Made by a program: the position numbers and the translations under genes. The notes under the pieces were generated by a model, which searched no databases, had not been told where the DNA came from, and saw only the letters and a list, made by a program, of their open reading frames with translations. From an uncultured Chloroflexota bacterium (lineage in GTDB: Bacteria > Chloroflexota > Anaerolineae > Anaerolineales > Villigracilaceae), in the NCBI GenBank assembly GCA_900696595.1, contig CAADGT010000103.1, positions 1-56,675 on the forward strand: a DNA stretch of 56,675 nucleotides, given 5' to 3'. Below are positions 1-7,855 of this stretch, one piece after another (positions within the stretch are counted from its first letter, which is position 1; each line of letters begins with the position of its first letter).

Positions 1-885
1 GCCTGCAAGCGCGTATTGAAACCCACAGGCTCAATTTGGGTGATCGGTTCATATCACAACATCTTCCGCGTCGGGACGATCATGCAGAATCTGGGATTTT
101 GGATGTTGAACGACGTGATTTGGGTCAAGACCAACCCGATGCCCAATTTTCGCGGCGTCCGTTTTACGAACGCCCACGAAACGCTGATCTGGGCAAGTTC
201 GGGGAAGGGCGCGAAGTACACGTTCAATCATCAAGCCATGAAAGGCTTGAACGATGAAAAACAGATGCGTTCCGATTGGTGGCTGCTTTCATTGGCGACC
301 GGGACTGAGCGCGTGAAGGATAAAAACGGCGACAAGGCTCACTCCACGCAGAAGCCCGAGGCGCTGCTATATCGCGTGATTCTCGCTTCGAGCAACGCGG
401 GCGACGTGGTCCTCGATCCGTTCTTTGGCAGCGGGACGACGGGCGCGGTCGCCAAACGCCTTCATCGCAACTGGATCGGGATCGAGCGGGAGGACAAATA
501 TATCAAAGCCGCCAAAAAACGCATTGCCGCTGTCCAACCGGGTGAGTTCGATCCGCAGACTTTCGACGTGACCGGCAAACGCAAGTCCGCGCCGAAGGTG
601 AAATTTTCCGCGCTGGTGGAGGACGGTTTCCTGCGGGCGGGACAAAAATTATTTTTCTCCAGGGACAAATCCCGCTTTGCGACCATCAAACCCGACGCGC
701 GAATCCGCACGGCGGACGGCTTCGAAGGAAGCATCCATAAGGCGGGCAGCCGCTACATGAACGGCGTCCCGTGCAACGGATGGGAACATTGGTATTTGAA
801 GGAAAACAGCCGGATGGTGGTTTTGGACGAGATTCGGCGCCGATACCGCGTAGAAAAGGGGCTTTTCGACGAGCAACCGGATTAA
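1..885 (+). CDS. DNA adenine methyltransferase, HinfI/CcrM type, C-terminal part
   Basis: The frame is open from base 1, so the 5' end lies outside the window; the TTG at 16 is internal and not a credible start. The visible 294 residues begin with the conserved [17 protein letters not shown] segment. A K-P motif (STQKPEALL) and the SAM-binding motif [10 protein letters not shown] follow, in the beta-class order where the catalytic DPPY motif comes first and so lies upstream of base 1. The last ~85 residues ([10 protein letters not shown] to LDEIRRRY) resemble the RAMA domain at the C terminus of CcrM. The family methylates adenine in GANTC or related sites. No restriction partner is visible downstream, so an orphan (epigenetic) or a restriction-modification role are both open. 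Confidence 0.88.
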   Translation, partial: ACKRVLKPTGSIWVIGSYHNIFRVGTIMQNLGFWMLNDVIWVKTNPMPNFRGVRFTNAHETLIWASSGKGAKYTFNHQAMKGLNDEKQMRSDWWLLSLATGTERVKDKNGDKAHSTQKPEALLYRVILASSNAGDVVLDPFFGSGTTGAVAKRLHRNWIGIEREDKYIKAAKKRIAAVQPGEFDPQTFDVTGKRKSAPKVKFSALVEDGFLRAGQKLFFSRDKSRFATIKPDARIRTADGFEGSIHKAGSRYMNGVPCNGWEHWYLKENSRMVVLDEIRRRYRVEKGLFDEQPD

Positions 886-1045
886 AACGGAGAACGGATT
901 ACCTTACGCTCTTAAAATCAGGACGCGGACGAGCGCGAAAAACGCGGATTCAAGGCGTCTTTTCGGGCGTTTTGTCAAAAAAATCTGCGTTCATCCGCGT
1001 TTTCCGCGTCCTAAAAACAAAGTGTAAGGTAATCAAAACGGAGAA
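884..1045. repeat. Palindromic MITE-like element, family A, copy 1, with flanking duplication
   Basis: The core, 897-1034, starts GATTACCTTAC and ends GTAAGGTAATC. Both ends continue into a GGACGCGGA-type arm, so the whole unit can fold as one long imperfect hairpin. The 11-mer AAAACGGAGAA occurs on both sides (884-894 and 1035-1045), which looks like a target-site duplication, with two extra bases (CG) between the left copy and the terminal repeat. The left duplicate overlaps the methyltransferase stop codon. A related 120-bp copy lies at 31893-32012. No transposase is encoded; reading frames across it are accidental. Confidence 0.75.
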
Positions 1046-1100
1046 TTAAAAAAAGAGCGGAAAGAAAATCCGCTTTGCGCCGATCCACCGCGGCTCGACG

Positions 1101-2228
1101 TCAACGGGCGGGAAAATAACGGTCCTTCAGGTCGTTGATCGGTTTCTCCAGAAAGCGAAAACTGATTGCGGCGATCAGCGTCGTCGCCGTCAGGGCGAGC
1201 AGGTATGTCCGCCCCATGCCGTAATTGATCGAAAGATCCAGCGTCTCGCGGCTTTTATTCTGCGCCTGGACGATGAACCAAATGACGGCATAGTGATAAA
1301 CGTACATTCCGTAGGAGATTTTGCCGAGGTATCGCATGATTGGCGTTTCAAGAAAATTGAGCCACATGCCCGTCCGATGAACGGCATGGATCGTCAGCGC
1401 GAAGAAGTAGTTCAGGAGGGAGTAAGCCCATACGAATTTATAGGAGCCTGTCAACATGAATTCGTATCCCAGCGTATCGAGCCGGATTTCCCCCCGGGTC
1501 AGGTATTGCGTTCCGAATCCGAGCGCGGGGATGACGACCGCCAGCGCCGCCAGTTGGATGCGCGGCTTGGGCAGGGGAAACTGTGAGACGTACGCGCCGA
1601 AGGCAAAAGCGTCAATGTGGGAAAAGGGCAGGACGTAGACTGCAAGATGAGGCGGGGCAAGAAGCGCAGGAAAGGCTTGGGACTGGTAGGCCAGGTAGAC
1701 GATCCAACGCAGAATCGGACCCAGAGCGATGGCGGTCAGAAACATCGGTTTTAGTTTTTCGTTTGGGGTGAGGATCAAAACCAGGGGCCAGACGATGTAG
1801 AACTGCTCCTCCACCGAGAGCGACCACAAATGCGAGAGAAAGGGGGTATGAATATATCCTGCGCTTGCATGTAGAAAATCATAGACATACAGGAAGGCAT
1901 GGGGCAGTTGAGGCTGGACGACGGTTTGAATCTCCCTTTGAACGAATTTGAAGGGGATCATATCCGTCTGCCATGCCGCCAGCCCGAGCAGGAAGAGATA
2001 AAAGTAATAGAGCGGGAAGATGCGCAGGAATCTGCGCCCGTAAAACGATTTGAAATACCGTCCCGCCGGCAGGCTGTTCTTCATCCGCAACAGGATGCCG
2101 GAGATCAGAAAACCGGATAGCACAAAAAAGAACTGGACGCCCATCCAGCCGAAATCGTAGTTCTTGGTGTGCGAGCCCAGCACGGTGAGGATGGCGAGGG
2201 CTCTCAGCCCGTCGAGACCGGGAATCAT
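1101..2228 (-). CDS. Membrane acyltransferase, OafA/acyltransferase-3 family
   Basis: This 375-residue protein has about ten hydrophobic segments and the family hallmarks. They are an N-terminal G-L-D-G-L-R-A block, H20 in the first helix, F-F-V-L-S-G-F near residues 34-40, and an arginine pair in G-R-R-F-L-R-I-F-P (65-71). An S-V-E-E-Q-F-Y motif follows. Members sit in the cytoplasmic membrane and transfer acyl (often acetyl) groups to sugars of cell-surface polymers; the acceptor here cannot be predicted. The ATG at 2228 aligns with the family start (x-G-L-D-G-L-R), although the purine-rich stretch AGAAGGAAA is rather far upstream. It stands alone on its strand with a 215-bp spacer holding the family A element downstream. 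Confidence 0.85.
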   Translation of the reverse strand: MIPGLDGLRALAILTVLGSHTKNYDFGWMGVQFFFVLSGFLISGILLRMKNSLPAGRYFKSFYGRRFLRIFPLYYFYLFLLGLAAWQTDMIPFKFVQREIQTVVQPQLPHAFLYVYDFLHASAGYIHTPFLSHLWSLSVEEQFYIVWPLVLILTPNEKLKPMFLTAIALGPILRWIVYLAYQSQAFPALLAPPHLAVYVLPFSHIDAFAFGAYVSQFPLPKPRIQLAALAVVIPALGFGTQYLTRGEIRLDTLGYEFMLTGSYKFVWAYSLLNYFFALTIHAVHRTGMWLNFLETPIMRYLGKISYGMYVYHYAVIWFIVQAQNKSRETLDLSINYGMGRTYLLALTATTLIAAISFRFLEKPINDLKDRYFPAR

Positions 2229-2375
2229 TGGCGGGAAATTTCCTTCTGTCCATCCATGCGCCCCGATTGTAACTGAAAGCGCGGCATCGGCTTATATTTC
2301 CATCCCCTTTCGGGCGGGCGTTGCGTGGAACGCCCCGGAATGCCGGGAAGCGACTCTCAATGTGCCGATTGTCAC

Positions 2376-2405
2376 TTGAAGCCGGGCATGAAAGCGCGTT
2401 ATAGT
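2376..2405 (+). promoter_or_regulatory. Sigma70-type promoter for the universal stress gene
   Basis: TTGAAG (2376-2381), an 18-bp spacer and TATAGT (2400-2405) lie about 40 bp before the ATG at 2445. No operator-like repeat stands out. Confidence 0.5.
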
Positions 2406-2444
2406 GTCAAGTGTGGCGAGTTTTATCTTGAAAGGAGACGGATC

Positions 2445-2879
2445 ATGTACAAAAAGATTCTCGTACCGCTGGACGGCTCGCCCTTTGCCGAAGCCGTCCT
2501 GCCTCACGCGCAGGAGATTGCCCTCAAGGAAGGCGCGGAGATCATCCTGCTCCGAATTCCGGCGGCTCCGGCCGCTGAATTTCTGAATCGCCAGCCTGCG
2601 ATTGCGGCAAGGATCGTGGACGGAGAAACAGCGGCGGCGGAGAAATACGTCGCCGCAAAGATGAAGTCCCTTGAACGACGCAATATCAAGGCTCAAGCCA
2701 TCACGCGCGTGGGACCTGTGCCGGATACGATCCTCGAAGTGGCTGAGACGACCCATGCGGATTTGATCGCAATGTCCACGCACGGGCGAACGGGCGCGCA
2801 ACGCTGGTTGCTTGGCAGCGTTGCGGACCAGATCGTCCATCGCGCGCGCATCCCGGTGATGTTGATCCACCCAAATTAG
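2445..2879 (+). CDS. Universal stress protein, UspA family
   Basis: This is a 144-residue single-domain Usp. It opens with the typical M-Y-K-K-I-L-V-P-L-D-G-S and ends with the nucleotide-binding signature G-x2-G-x9-G-S (G-R-T-G-A-Q-R-W-L-L-G-S) and P-V-M-L-I. That signature marks the ATP-binding subgroup. The start at 2445 is set by GGAGA eight bases upstream and by the family N terminus; an in-frame ATG at 2325 lacks both. A promoter lies at 2376-2405. The stop overlaps the stop of the convergent flavoenzyme gene by two bases. The cytoplasmic role is in stress tolerance; the precise stimulus is unknown. Confidence 0.93.
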   Translation: MYKKILVPLDGSPFAEAVLPHAQEIALKEGAEIILLRIPAAPAAEFLNRQPAIAARIVDGETAAAEKYVAAKMKSLERRNIKAQAITRVGPVPDTILEVAETTHADLIAMSTHGRTGAQRWLLGSVADQIVHRARIPVMLIHPN

Positions 2880-4477
2880 CCCGAATGTTGTTTTGGACTT
2901 ATTTTGCTCATCGCGTACTCCGCCAGAGCCGCGATTGTTAAGGATGGATTCACGCCGGGGTTGGCGGGCGCGACCGAGCCGTCAATGATATACAGACCGT
3001 CGTAGTTGTGAATTTCGAAATTCTCGTCAATCAGTCCCTCTTCGGCGTTTCTTCCGATGGGCGCGCCGCCCAAAATGTGCGCGGTGGTCGGCAGTCCCAA
3101 CAGATTTTCGCCAATCGAGCCGAGCGCCACGCCGTTGGCGCGTTTGGCAAACTCTCTCGTTACTTCGTGCGAGCCTTCCACCTGCGCGTTGATGGCGTAG
3201 CCGGGCTCTTCTTCGGCCGCCATGCCCGGGCGGAAGAGCGTGAAAATACTTTTACCGATCTTGAAGCGCATACGATTATCGGCGTGTTGCATCACAAGTA
3301 AAATCGTCACATTGTGCGCCCAGCCTGGCAGAAAAAGCGCCTTCGCAAAATCTATTGGATGGGCGAGCGCCCAGCCAAAGAAATTAAATAAACGGCGCGG
3401 GACGCTGAAATCCTTGTTGATCAGCGGCGCGGCGAGGAAGCGCATCAACGACGAGCCGTCGGGGTAACGTACGGGTTCGATGCGCGTCATCTCATCGTGA
3501 TTGTAGATGGATGAAATGGAGACGCCCTCCGAATAATTGATTTCGGATGTGCGCGCCACGCTTCCGAGCAGTCCCTCGGAGTTGGTTCTGACCATCGTCC
3601 CCAACTTCGCTGATAGTTTCGGCAGCGACTTCTTCACGTCGCGTAGATTCAAAAGCAACTTCATCGTTCCCATCACCCCCGCCGAGAAGATGACGTTTTT
3701 CGCGTGGATGGCTTGCGAGCGCTTGAACAACCGGGTCGAATCGCGGTACTCGATTTCGTAACGCGCTCCCGACCTGCGATCTTCGACCGGTCGAACGTCA
3801 ACGACCTCCGCCTCTGGGAGAATCTTCGCCCCGCGTTTCTCGGCAAAATATAGATAGTTTTTAGGCAGTGTGTTTTTGGCGTTGTGCCTGCATCCCACCA
3901 TGCAGCCGCCGCAATGCAGGCAACCCGCCCTGGCGGGACCCTCTCCCTCGAAGTAAGGGTCCGGGACGGTCACCCCCGCCTCCCCGAAGTAAGAGCCGAC
4001 ATCTGTCGCGCGGAAGGTGTGACCCATGCCGCGTTCCTCCGCCATTTCTTTGAGGATCAAATCCGCTTTCCAAAGTTTGGGGTTGCGGGCGACGCCGAGC
4101 ATTTTTTTCGCCGTCTCGTAATGCGGTTTGAGCAGTTGACCCCAGGGCAACGGCGAATTCCATGCGGGAGTTGCAAAAGTTTCGTCGGCGGGGACTTCCA
4201 GCACGTTGGCGTAGCCGAGGCTGCCGCCGCCCACGCCCGCGCCGTGCAGAACCATTACGCCTTTGAGAATGGATATTTGCAAGATGCCATGCGCGCGGAT
4301 GGCGGGCATCCATAGATATTTCCAATATTGCCAGTTTGATTTGGCGAAGTCTTTATCCTCGAAGCGTTTGCCTTTTTCAAGCACGAGGACCGAATAGCCT
4401 TTTTCGGTCAACCGCATGGCGGATACGCTTCCCCCAAACCCCGAACCGATGATCGCATAGTCATATACATCAGCCAT
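2876..4477 (-). CDS. GMC-type FAD oxidoreductase, cholesterol-oxidase-like
   Basis: The 533-residue flavoprotein has the dinucleotide-binding motif GSGFGG at residues 11-16. A four-cysteine segment, C186-x2-C-x2-C-x3-C (CLHCGGCMVGC), is followed by A-K-N-T-L. The C terminus carries D-G-S-x-x-P-x-N-P-G-V-N-P-S-L-T-I. This set is typical of the cholesterol oxidase/ChoD-like branch, in which many members have unknown alcohol or sterol-like substrates. The ATG at 4477 has GGAGGG ten bases upstream and aligns with family starts; an earlier ATG at 4606 would add 43 unrelated residues. It lies 143 bp downstream of the P-type ATPase on the same strand. Cotranscription is possible but unproven. Confidence 0.87.
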   Translation of the reverse strand: MADVYDYAIIGSGFGGSVSAMRLTEKGYSVLVLEKGKRFEDKDFAKSNWQYWKYLWMPAIRAHGILQISILKGVMVLHGAGVGGGSLGYANVLEVPADETFATPAWNSPLPWGQLLKPHYETAKKMLGVARNPKLWKADLILKEMAEERGMGHTFRATDVGSYFGEAGVTVPDPYFEGEGPARAGCLHCGGCMVGCRHNAKNTLPKNYLYFAEKRGAKILPEAEVVDVRPVEDRRSGARYEIEYRDSTRLFKRSQAIHAKNVIFSAGVMGTMKLLLNLRDVKKSLPKLSAKLGTMVRTNSEGLLGSVARTSEINYSEGVSISSIYNHDEMTRIEPVRYPDGSSLMRFLAAPLINKDFSVPRRLFNFFGWALAHPIDFAKALFLPGWAHNVTILLVMQHADNRMRFKIGKSIFTLFRPGMAAEEEPGYAINAQVEGSHEVTREFAKRANGVALGSIGENLLGLPTTAHILGGAPIGRNAEEGLIDENFEIHNYDGLYIIDGSVAPANPGVNPSLTIAALAEYAMSKISPKQHSG

Positions 4478-4620
4478 GACGCGCCCTCCGCATATTGTTT
4501 GCGGGATTATATCAAGCGCTGACGTTGCGCGAAACGTCCCAAAGGTTCTTGCAAATTGAGATTGTTTTCCGCCCCAACCTTCGGCAGGGGACAGGGTACT
4601 GTTCACTGTTCACTTTTTTT

Positions 4621-7314
4621 CTAGGCCTCTAATTCCCCAAACCAACCTTTGCGTTCCATCCATTTGACGAATTCAAGCACAGGCGAGATGGTCAGCGAGA
4701 GCGCGCCGATGATGAGCCAGTCCACGAGCGGCAGGCTGAAGGTGTTGAAGGGTTCATGCAAAGCGGGGATGTACACGATCAGGAGCAGCAACACGGCTTC
4801 CCATAGAATGGCGGTGTTGAGCCACTTGTTCTCGAACGGACGATTGAAGATCGAGTGGCGATCCGAGCGGAAGTTGTAGGCTTTGAAGAACTGCACCAAT
4901 ACCAGTGAGACGAAGGTCATAGTCATGGCTTCTTCAATGCTGCGACCGGAATTGATCGCCCAAATGAACAGGCCGAGGTTGATGATGGTGGACCAGATGC
5001 CGCCTGCCAGCATCAACGCGACCACAGGGCGGGTGAAAATGCCGGTCTTTTGGTTGCGCGGCTTGCGCTTCATCAAGTCTTTTTCGGCTGGGTCAACCGA
5101 GAGCGCCAGCGCGGGCAGACCGTCTGTGGCGAGGTTGACGTAGAGAATTTGCACGGCGGTCAGCGGCAGGGGCAAGCCCAGCAGCGCCGAGCCGGCCATC
5201 AGACCGATCTCGCCGATGTTGGAAGAAAGCAGATACATCAAATATTTTTTGATGTTGCCGAACACGCCGCGCCCTTCTTCCACAGCCGCGACGATGGAGG
5301 CGAAGTTGTCGTCGGTCAGGGTCATGGCGGCGGCTTCCTTGGTCACATCCGTGCCGGTGATGCCCATCGCAATGCCGATGTCGGCTTTCTTGAGGGCGGG
5401 CGCGTCGTTCACGCCGTCGCCGGTCATGGCGACGATATGCTGGTTGGCTTGCAGCGCCGTCACCACGCGCAGCTTGTGAGCAGGGGAGACGCGCGCGTAC
5501 ACGTCAATGGTTTCGACTTCGCGTTTGAAATCTTCATCGGAAATATCATCGAGTTCTGCGCCAGTCACCACGCGCCCGTTCTTGAGCAAGCCGAGTTCGC
5601 GCGCCACAGCCTGAGCCGTGAGCGGATGGTCGCCCGTGATCATCACCGGGCGAATGCCCGCGCTTTCACAAATGGCAATCGCTTCTTTGGCTTCGGGGCG
5701 CGGCGGGTCAATCATGCCTGCCAGCCCGAGGAAGGTCATGCCTACTTGAGCAGACTCAAGCGCCGCGTCCGGTTTTGAGGCGACGCCGAGGACGCGCAAG
5801 GCTTGGTTGGCAAACTCGCGGGCGGTCTCCATAACCTGTTTGCGGGTCGAGTCGTCCAATTTTTTCACCCCCCCGGAAGTGAGGAGCGAATCGCAGTTGT
5901 CTAAAATAATTTCCGGCGCGCCTTTGGTGTGCGCCACCGTCCCGCGCCCGTTTTTGTGAAGGGTGGTCATGCGCTTGGATTCAGATGTGAATGGGATCTC
6001 TTGTATGCGCGGGTAAGTTTCGTCCAACGCTTCTTTCTTAAGCCCGGCTTTGGCGGCGGCGACGACGAGCGCTCCCTCCGTTGGATCCCCTTTGATGTCC
6101 CAATCGTTTTCTTCGTTCCCGGTTTCATCCTTCATAATGGTCGCGTCCGATGCGAGCGCGGCGGCGGCGAGCATTTGCTTCAGTTCGTCGCTGGGTTCGG
6201 TCTTCGTTCCGCCGTTGATCGAGAAACCGCCGACGGGCGCGTACCCCGAGCCGCTCACGTCAAAAACTTGTCCCGCCGCAAAAAGTTTGCGCACGGTCAT
6301 TTCATCTTTGGTGAGCGTGCCGGTCTTGTCGGAACAGATCACGGATGTGCTGCCGAGCGTTTCCACCGCGGGCAGACGGCGAATCAACGCATGGCGTTTG
6401 ACCATTTTCTGCACGCCAATGGCAAGCGAGATGGTCACCACGGCGGGCAAGGCTTCTGGCACAACGGCAACAGCGAGGGCAATGCCGAAGATGAGCATTT
6501 CGATGAAGGGCTGTCCGCGCAGGAGACCGAGCGCCACGATGATGGCAACCACCACAAACGCAGCCCGCGCCAGCACCGAACCGACCTTATCGAGATTTTG
6601 TTGGAGCGGAGTCTTGCTGCTTTCAACGGTCTGTAACAATTGCGCGATCTTGCCGAACTCGGTTTGCATGCCCGTGGCAACGATCAAGGCGCGTCCGCGC
6701 CCGTAGGTGGCGGCGGTTCCGGCGTAGACCATGTTTTTGCGGTCGCCCACAGGCATATCTTGAGTCGGAAGCGCGTCTGTGTGTTTTTCCACCGGAACGG
6801 ATTCGCCGGTCAACGCCGCTTCTTCGATCTGCAAGTTGATCGATTCAATAATCCGTCCATCGGCAGGGATGCGGTCGCCCGTGTGAAGAATCGCCACATC
6901 GCCGGGGACGACCTCGCGCGCGGGCGTTTTTACCTCGATGCCGTCGCGTAGAACGGTCGCGGTTGGCGCCGCCATTTGACGCAGCGCTTCGATGGCGCGC
7001 TCGGCGCGATATTCCTGCACAAAGCCAAGTCCGACGGCAAATAAAACGATGACGGCGATGACGATGGACTCCGTGCCGTGACCGAGGAAAAACGAAATGG
7101 CGGTTGCCCCGAGCAGGATCAGGATAAGCGCATTCTTGAATTGCTCGAAGAGGATCTCCCACGGCGAGATGCGGCGCGCGGCTTGAATTTCATTGAGACC
7201 GAATTTTGCCAGACGCGCTTCCGCCTCTTTCGCGCTCAAGCCTGTTTCTGAACTATTGAGTTGGGCAAGCGCCTGATCTGTGTTCTTCGTATGCCAAAAG
7301 TTGTTTTGTTCCAT
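4621..7314 (-). CDS. P2A-type cation-transporting ATPase (Mn2+/Ca2+ export predicted)
   Basis: The 897 residues carry an N-terminal cation ATPase domain, the actuator motif T-G-E-S (169-172), P-E-A-L-P in the fourth membrane helix (286-290), the phosphorylation site D329-K-T-G-T-L-T, and M-T-G-D-G-V-N-D-A-P. S-S-N-I-G-E and Y-V-N-L-A-T-D-G-L-P-A in the C-terminal membrane part match the SERCA-type ion site (Asn/Glu of TM5, Asn/Asp of TM6). Calcium or manganese is therefore the likely substrate, exported from the cytoplasm. It lies 17 bp after a small membrane gene, and both sit behind a yybP-ykoY riboswitch (7628-7723), which favours Mn2+. An AGGAG site precedes the ATG. The ion assignment is inference. 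Confidence 0.93.
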   Translation of the reverse strand: MEQNNFWHTKNTDQALAQLNSSETGLSAKEAEARLAKFGLNEIQAARRISPWEILFEQFKNALILILLGATAISFFLGHGTESIVIAVIVLFAVGLGFVQEYRAERAIEALRQMAAPTATVLRDGIEVKTPAREVVPGDVAILHTGDRIPADGRIIESINLQIEEAALTGESVPVEKHTDALPTQDMPVGDRKNMVYAGTAATYGRGRALIVATGMQTEFGKIAQLLQTVESSKTPLQQNLDKVGSVLARAAFVVVAIIVALGLLRGQPFIEMLIFGIALAVAVVPEALPAVVTISLAIGVQKMVKRHALIRRLPAVETLGSTSVICSDKTGTLTKDEMTVRKLFAAGQVFDVSGSGYAPVGGFSINGGTKTEPSDELKQMLAAAALASDATIMKDETGNEENDWDIKGDPTEGALVVAAAKAGLKKEALDETYPRIQEIPFTSESKRMTTLHKNGRGTVAHTKGAPEIILDNCDSLLTSGGVKKLDDSTRKQVMETAREFANQALRVLGVASKPDAALESAQVGMTFLGLAGMIDPPRPEAKEAIAICESAGIRPVMITGDHPLTAQAVARELGLLKNGRVVTGAELDDISDEDFKREVETIDVYARVSPAHKLRVVTALQANQHIVAMTGDGVNDAPALKKADIGIAMGITGTDVTKEAAAMTLTDDNFASIVAAVEEGRGVFGNIKKYLMYLLSSNIGEIGLMAGSALLGLPLPLTAVQILYVNLATDGLPALALSVDPAEKDLMKRKPRNQKTGIFTRPVVALMLAGGIWSTIINLGLFIWAINSGRSIEEAMTMTFVSLVLVQFFKAYNFRSDRHSIFNRPFENKWLNTAILWEAVLLLLIVYIPALHEPFNTFSLPLVDWLIIGALSLTISPVLEFVKWMERKGWFGELEA

Positions 7315-7331
7315 AACTAAAGCAATGCTCC

Positions 7332-7550
7332 TTATTTGGTTTTATCTTTGATGGTCGGCATCGCCGATTTGAATACGAAGTGATTGAAAAGCAATATGGG
7401 ACCCGTGACCGCAAGCACGGATAGGATCGCCAAAATATCCAGCCCGAGCAGGATGATCTCCTCGAACCAGACGGTGATGGACGCGCTTCCGACCCCGGCG
7501 GCGAAGGCGGGTTTCCAATATTTCCGCAGCGCGGATGTTGTGGCGGACAT
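7332..7550 (-). CDS. Small membrane protein cotranscribed with the cation ATPase
   Basis: I do not recognise a named family. The 72 residues hold a hydrophobic first segment (about 12-28), an acidic W-F-E-E pair, and a second hydrophobic stretch (about 31-58, rich in Leu/Ile), with a lysine-rich C terminus. GGAGTG sits nine bases before the ATG at 7550. It is the first gene after the manganese riboswitch and ends 17 bp before the ATPase, so both should be induced together. A role as ATPase subunit, modulator or manganese-related membrane factor is inference. The length and the two acidic residues in the membrane boundary would suit a cation-handling helper. Confidence 0.7.
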   Translation of the reverse strand: MSATTSALRKYWKPAFAAGVGSASITVWFEEIILLGLDILAILSVLAVTGPILLFNHFVFKSAMPTIKDKTK

Positions 7551-7603
7551 GGGGACACTCCTTTCTGTTTGACTGGCAAATCAGAGTTGGGGCGGAGTCT
7601 GTA

Positions 7604-7635
7604 AACAAAAGACCACCGCCTGAAAGGCGATGGTC
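7604..7635 (-). terminator. Riboswitch-linked intrinsic terminator
   Basis: On the minus strand GACCATCGCC pairs with GGCGGTGGTC (10 bp with one wobble, loop TTTCA), then TTTTGTTT. The 5' arm of this stem contains the CCATCG that forms the 3' side of the riboswitch P1 helix, so the two structures are mutually exclusive. Confidence 0.85.
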
Positions 7636-7723
7636 TTGCGCTTTACATCCAGACAGCCGGGAAATCTCTTTCCGTATTGACGACTGTCAGACCCGAACGG
7701 CGTTCGGGGGCTACTCCCCATCG
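7628..7723 (-). promoter_or_regulatory. yybP-ykoY manganese riboswitch aptamer
   Basis: Read on the minus strand, the segment has the family landmarks in order: GGGGAGTAGC, a variable GC-rich hairpin, CGTCAATACGG, CCCGGC closing a GACAG/CTGTC helix, and GCGCAAGACC. P1 is CGATGG (7718-7723) with CCATCG (7628-7633). The family binds Mn2+. Because the terminator uses the same P1 3' strand, metal binding should disrupt termination and switch the downstream membrane protein and ATPase on. Identification is by motif; a covariance search was not possible here. Confidence 0.9.
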
Positions 7724-7733
7724 GAGTAATTAA

Positions 7734-7762
7734 AGTTTACAGCGGAATATGGGATGTGTCAA
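7734..7762 (-). promoter_or_regulatory. Sigma70-type promoter for the riboswitch operon
   Basis: On the minus strand TTGACA (7757-7762), a 17-bp spacer and TAAACT (7734-7739) end about 10 bp before the aptamer. Transcription would start just upstream of the P1 helix. Confidence 0.8.
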
Positions 7763-7855
7763 TTACAAAAAAGATAGTCGCGACGGAAGATATCCTTCCG
7801 CTTTCAGAATGCCGTCGAACGCCTGTTCCGCCATTTTCTTAAACGCGCTTTTTTT

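Noticed and set aside
2325..2444. Longer universal stress protein with a C-x-x-C-H heme-like motif
   Set aside because: The segment lies upstream of the Shine-Dalgarno and over the promoter; the motif is accidental.
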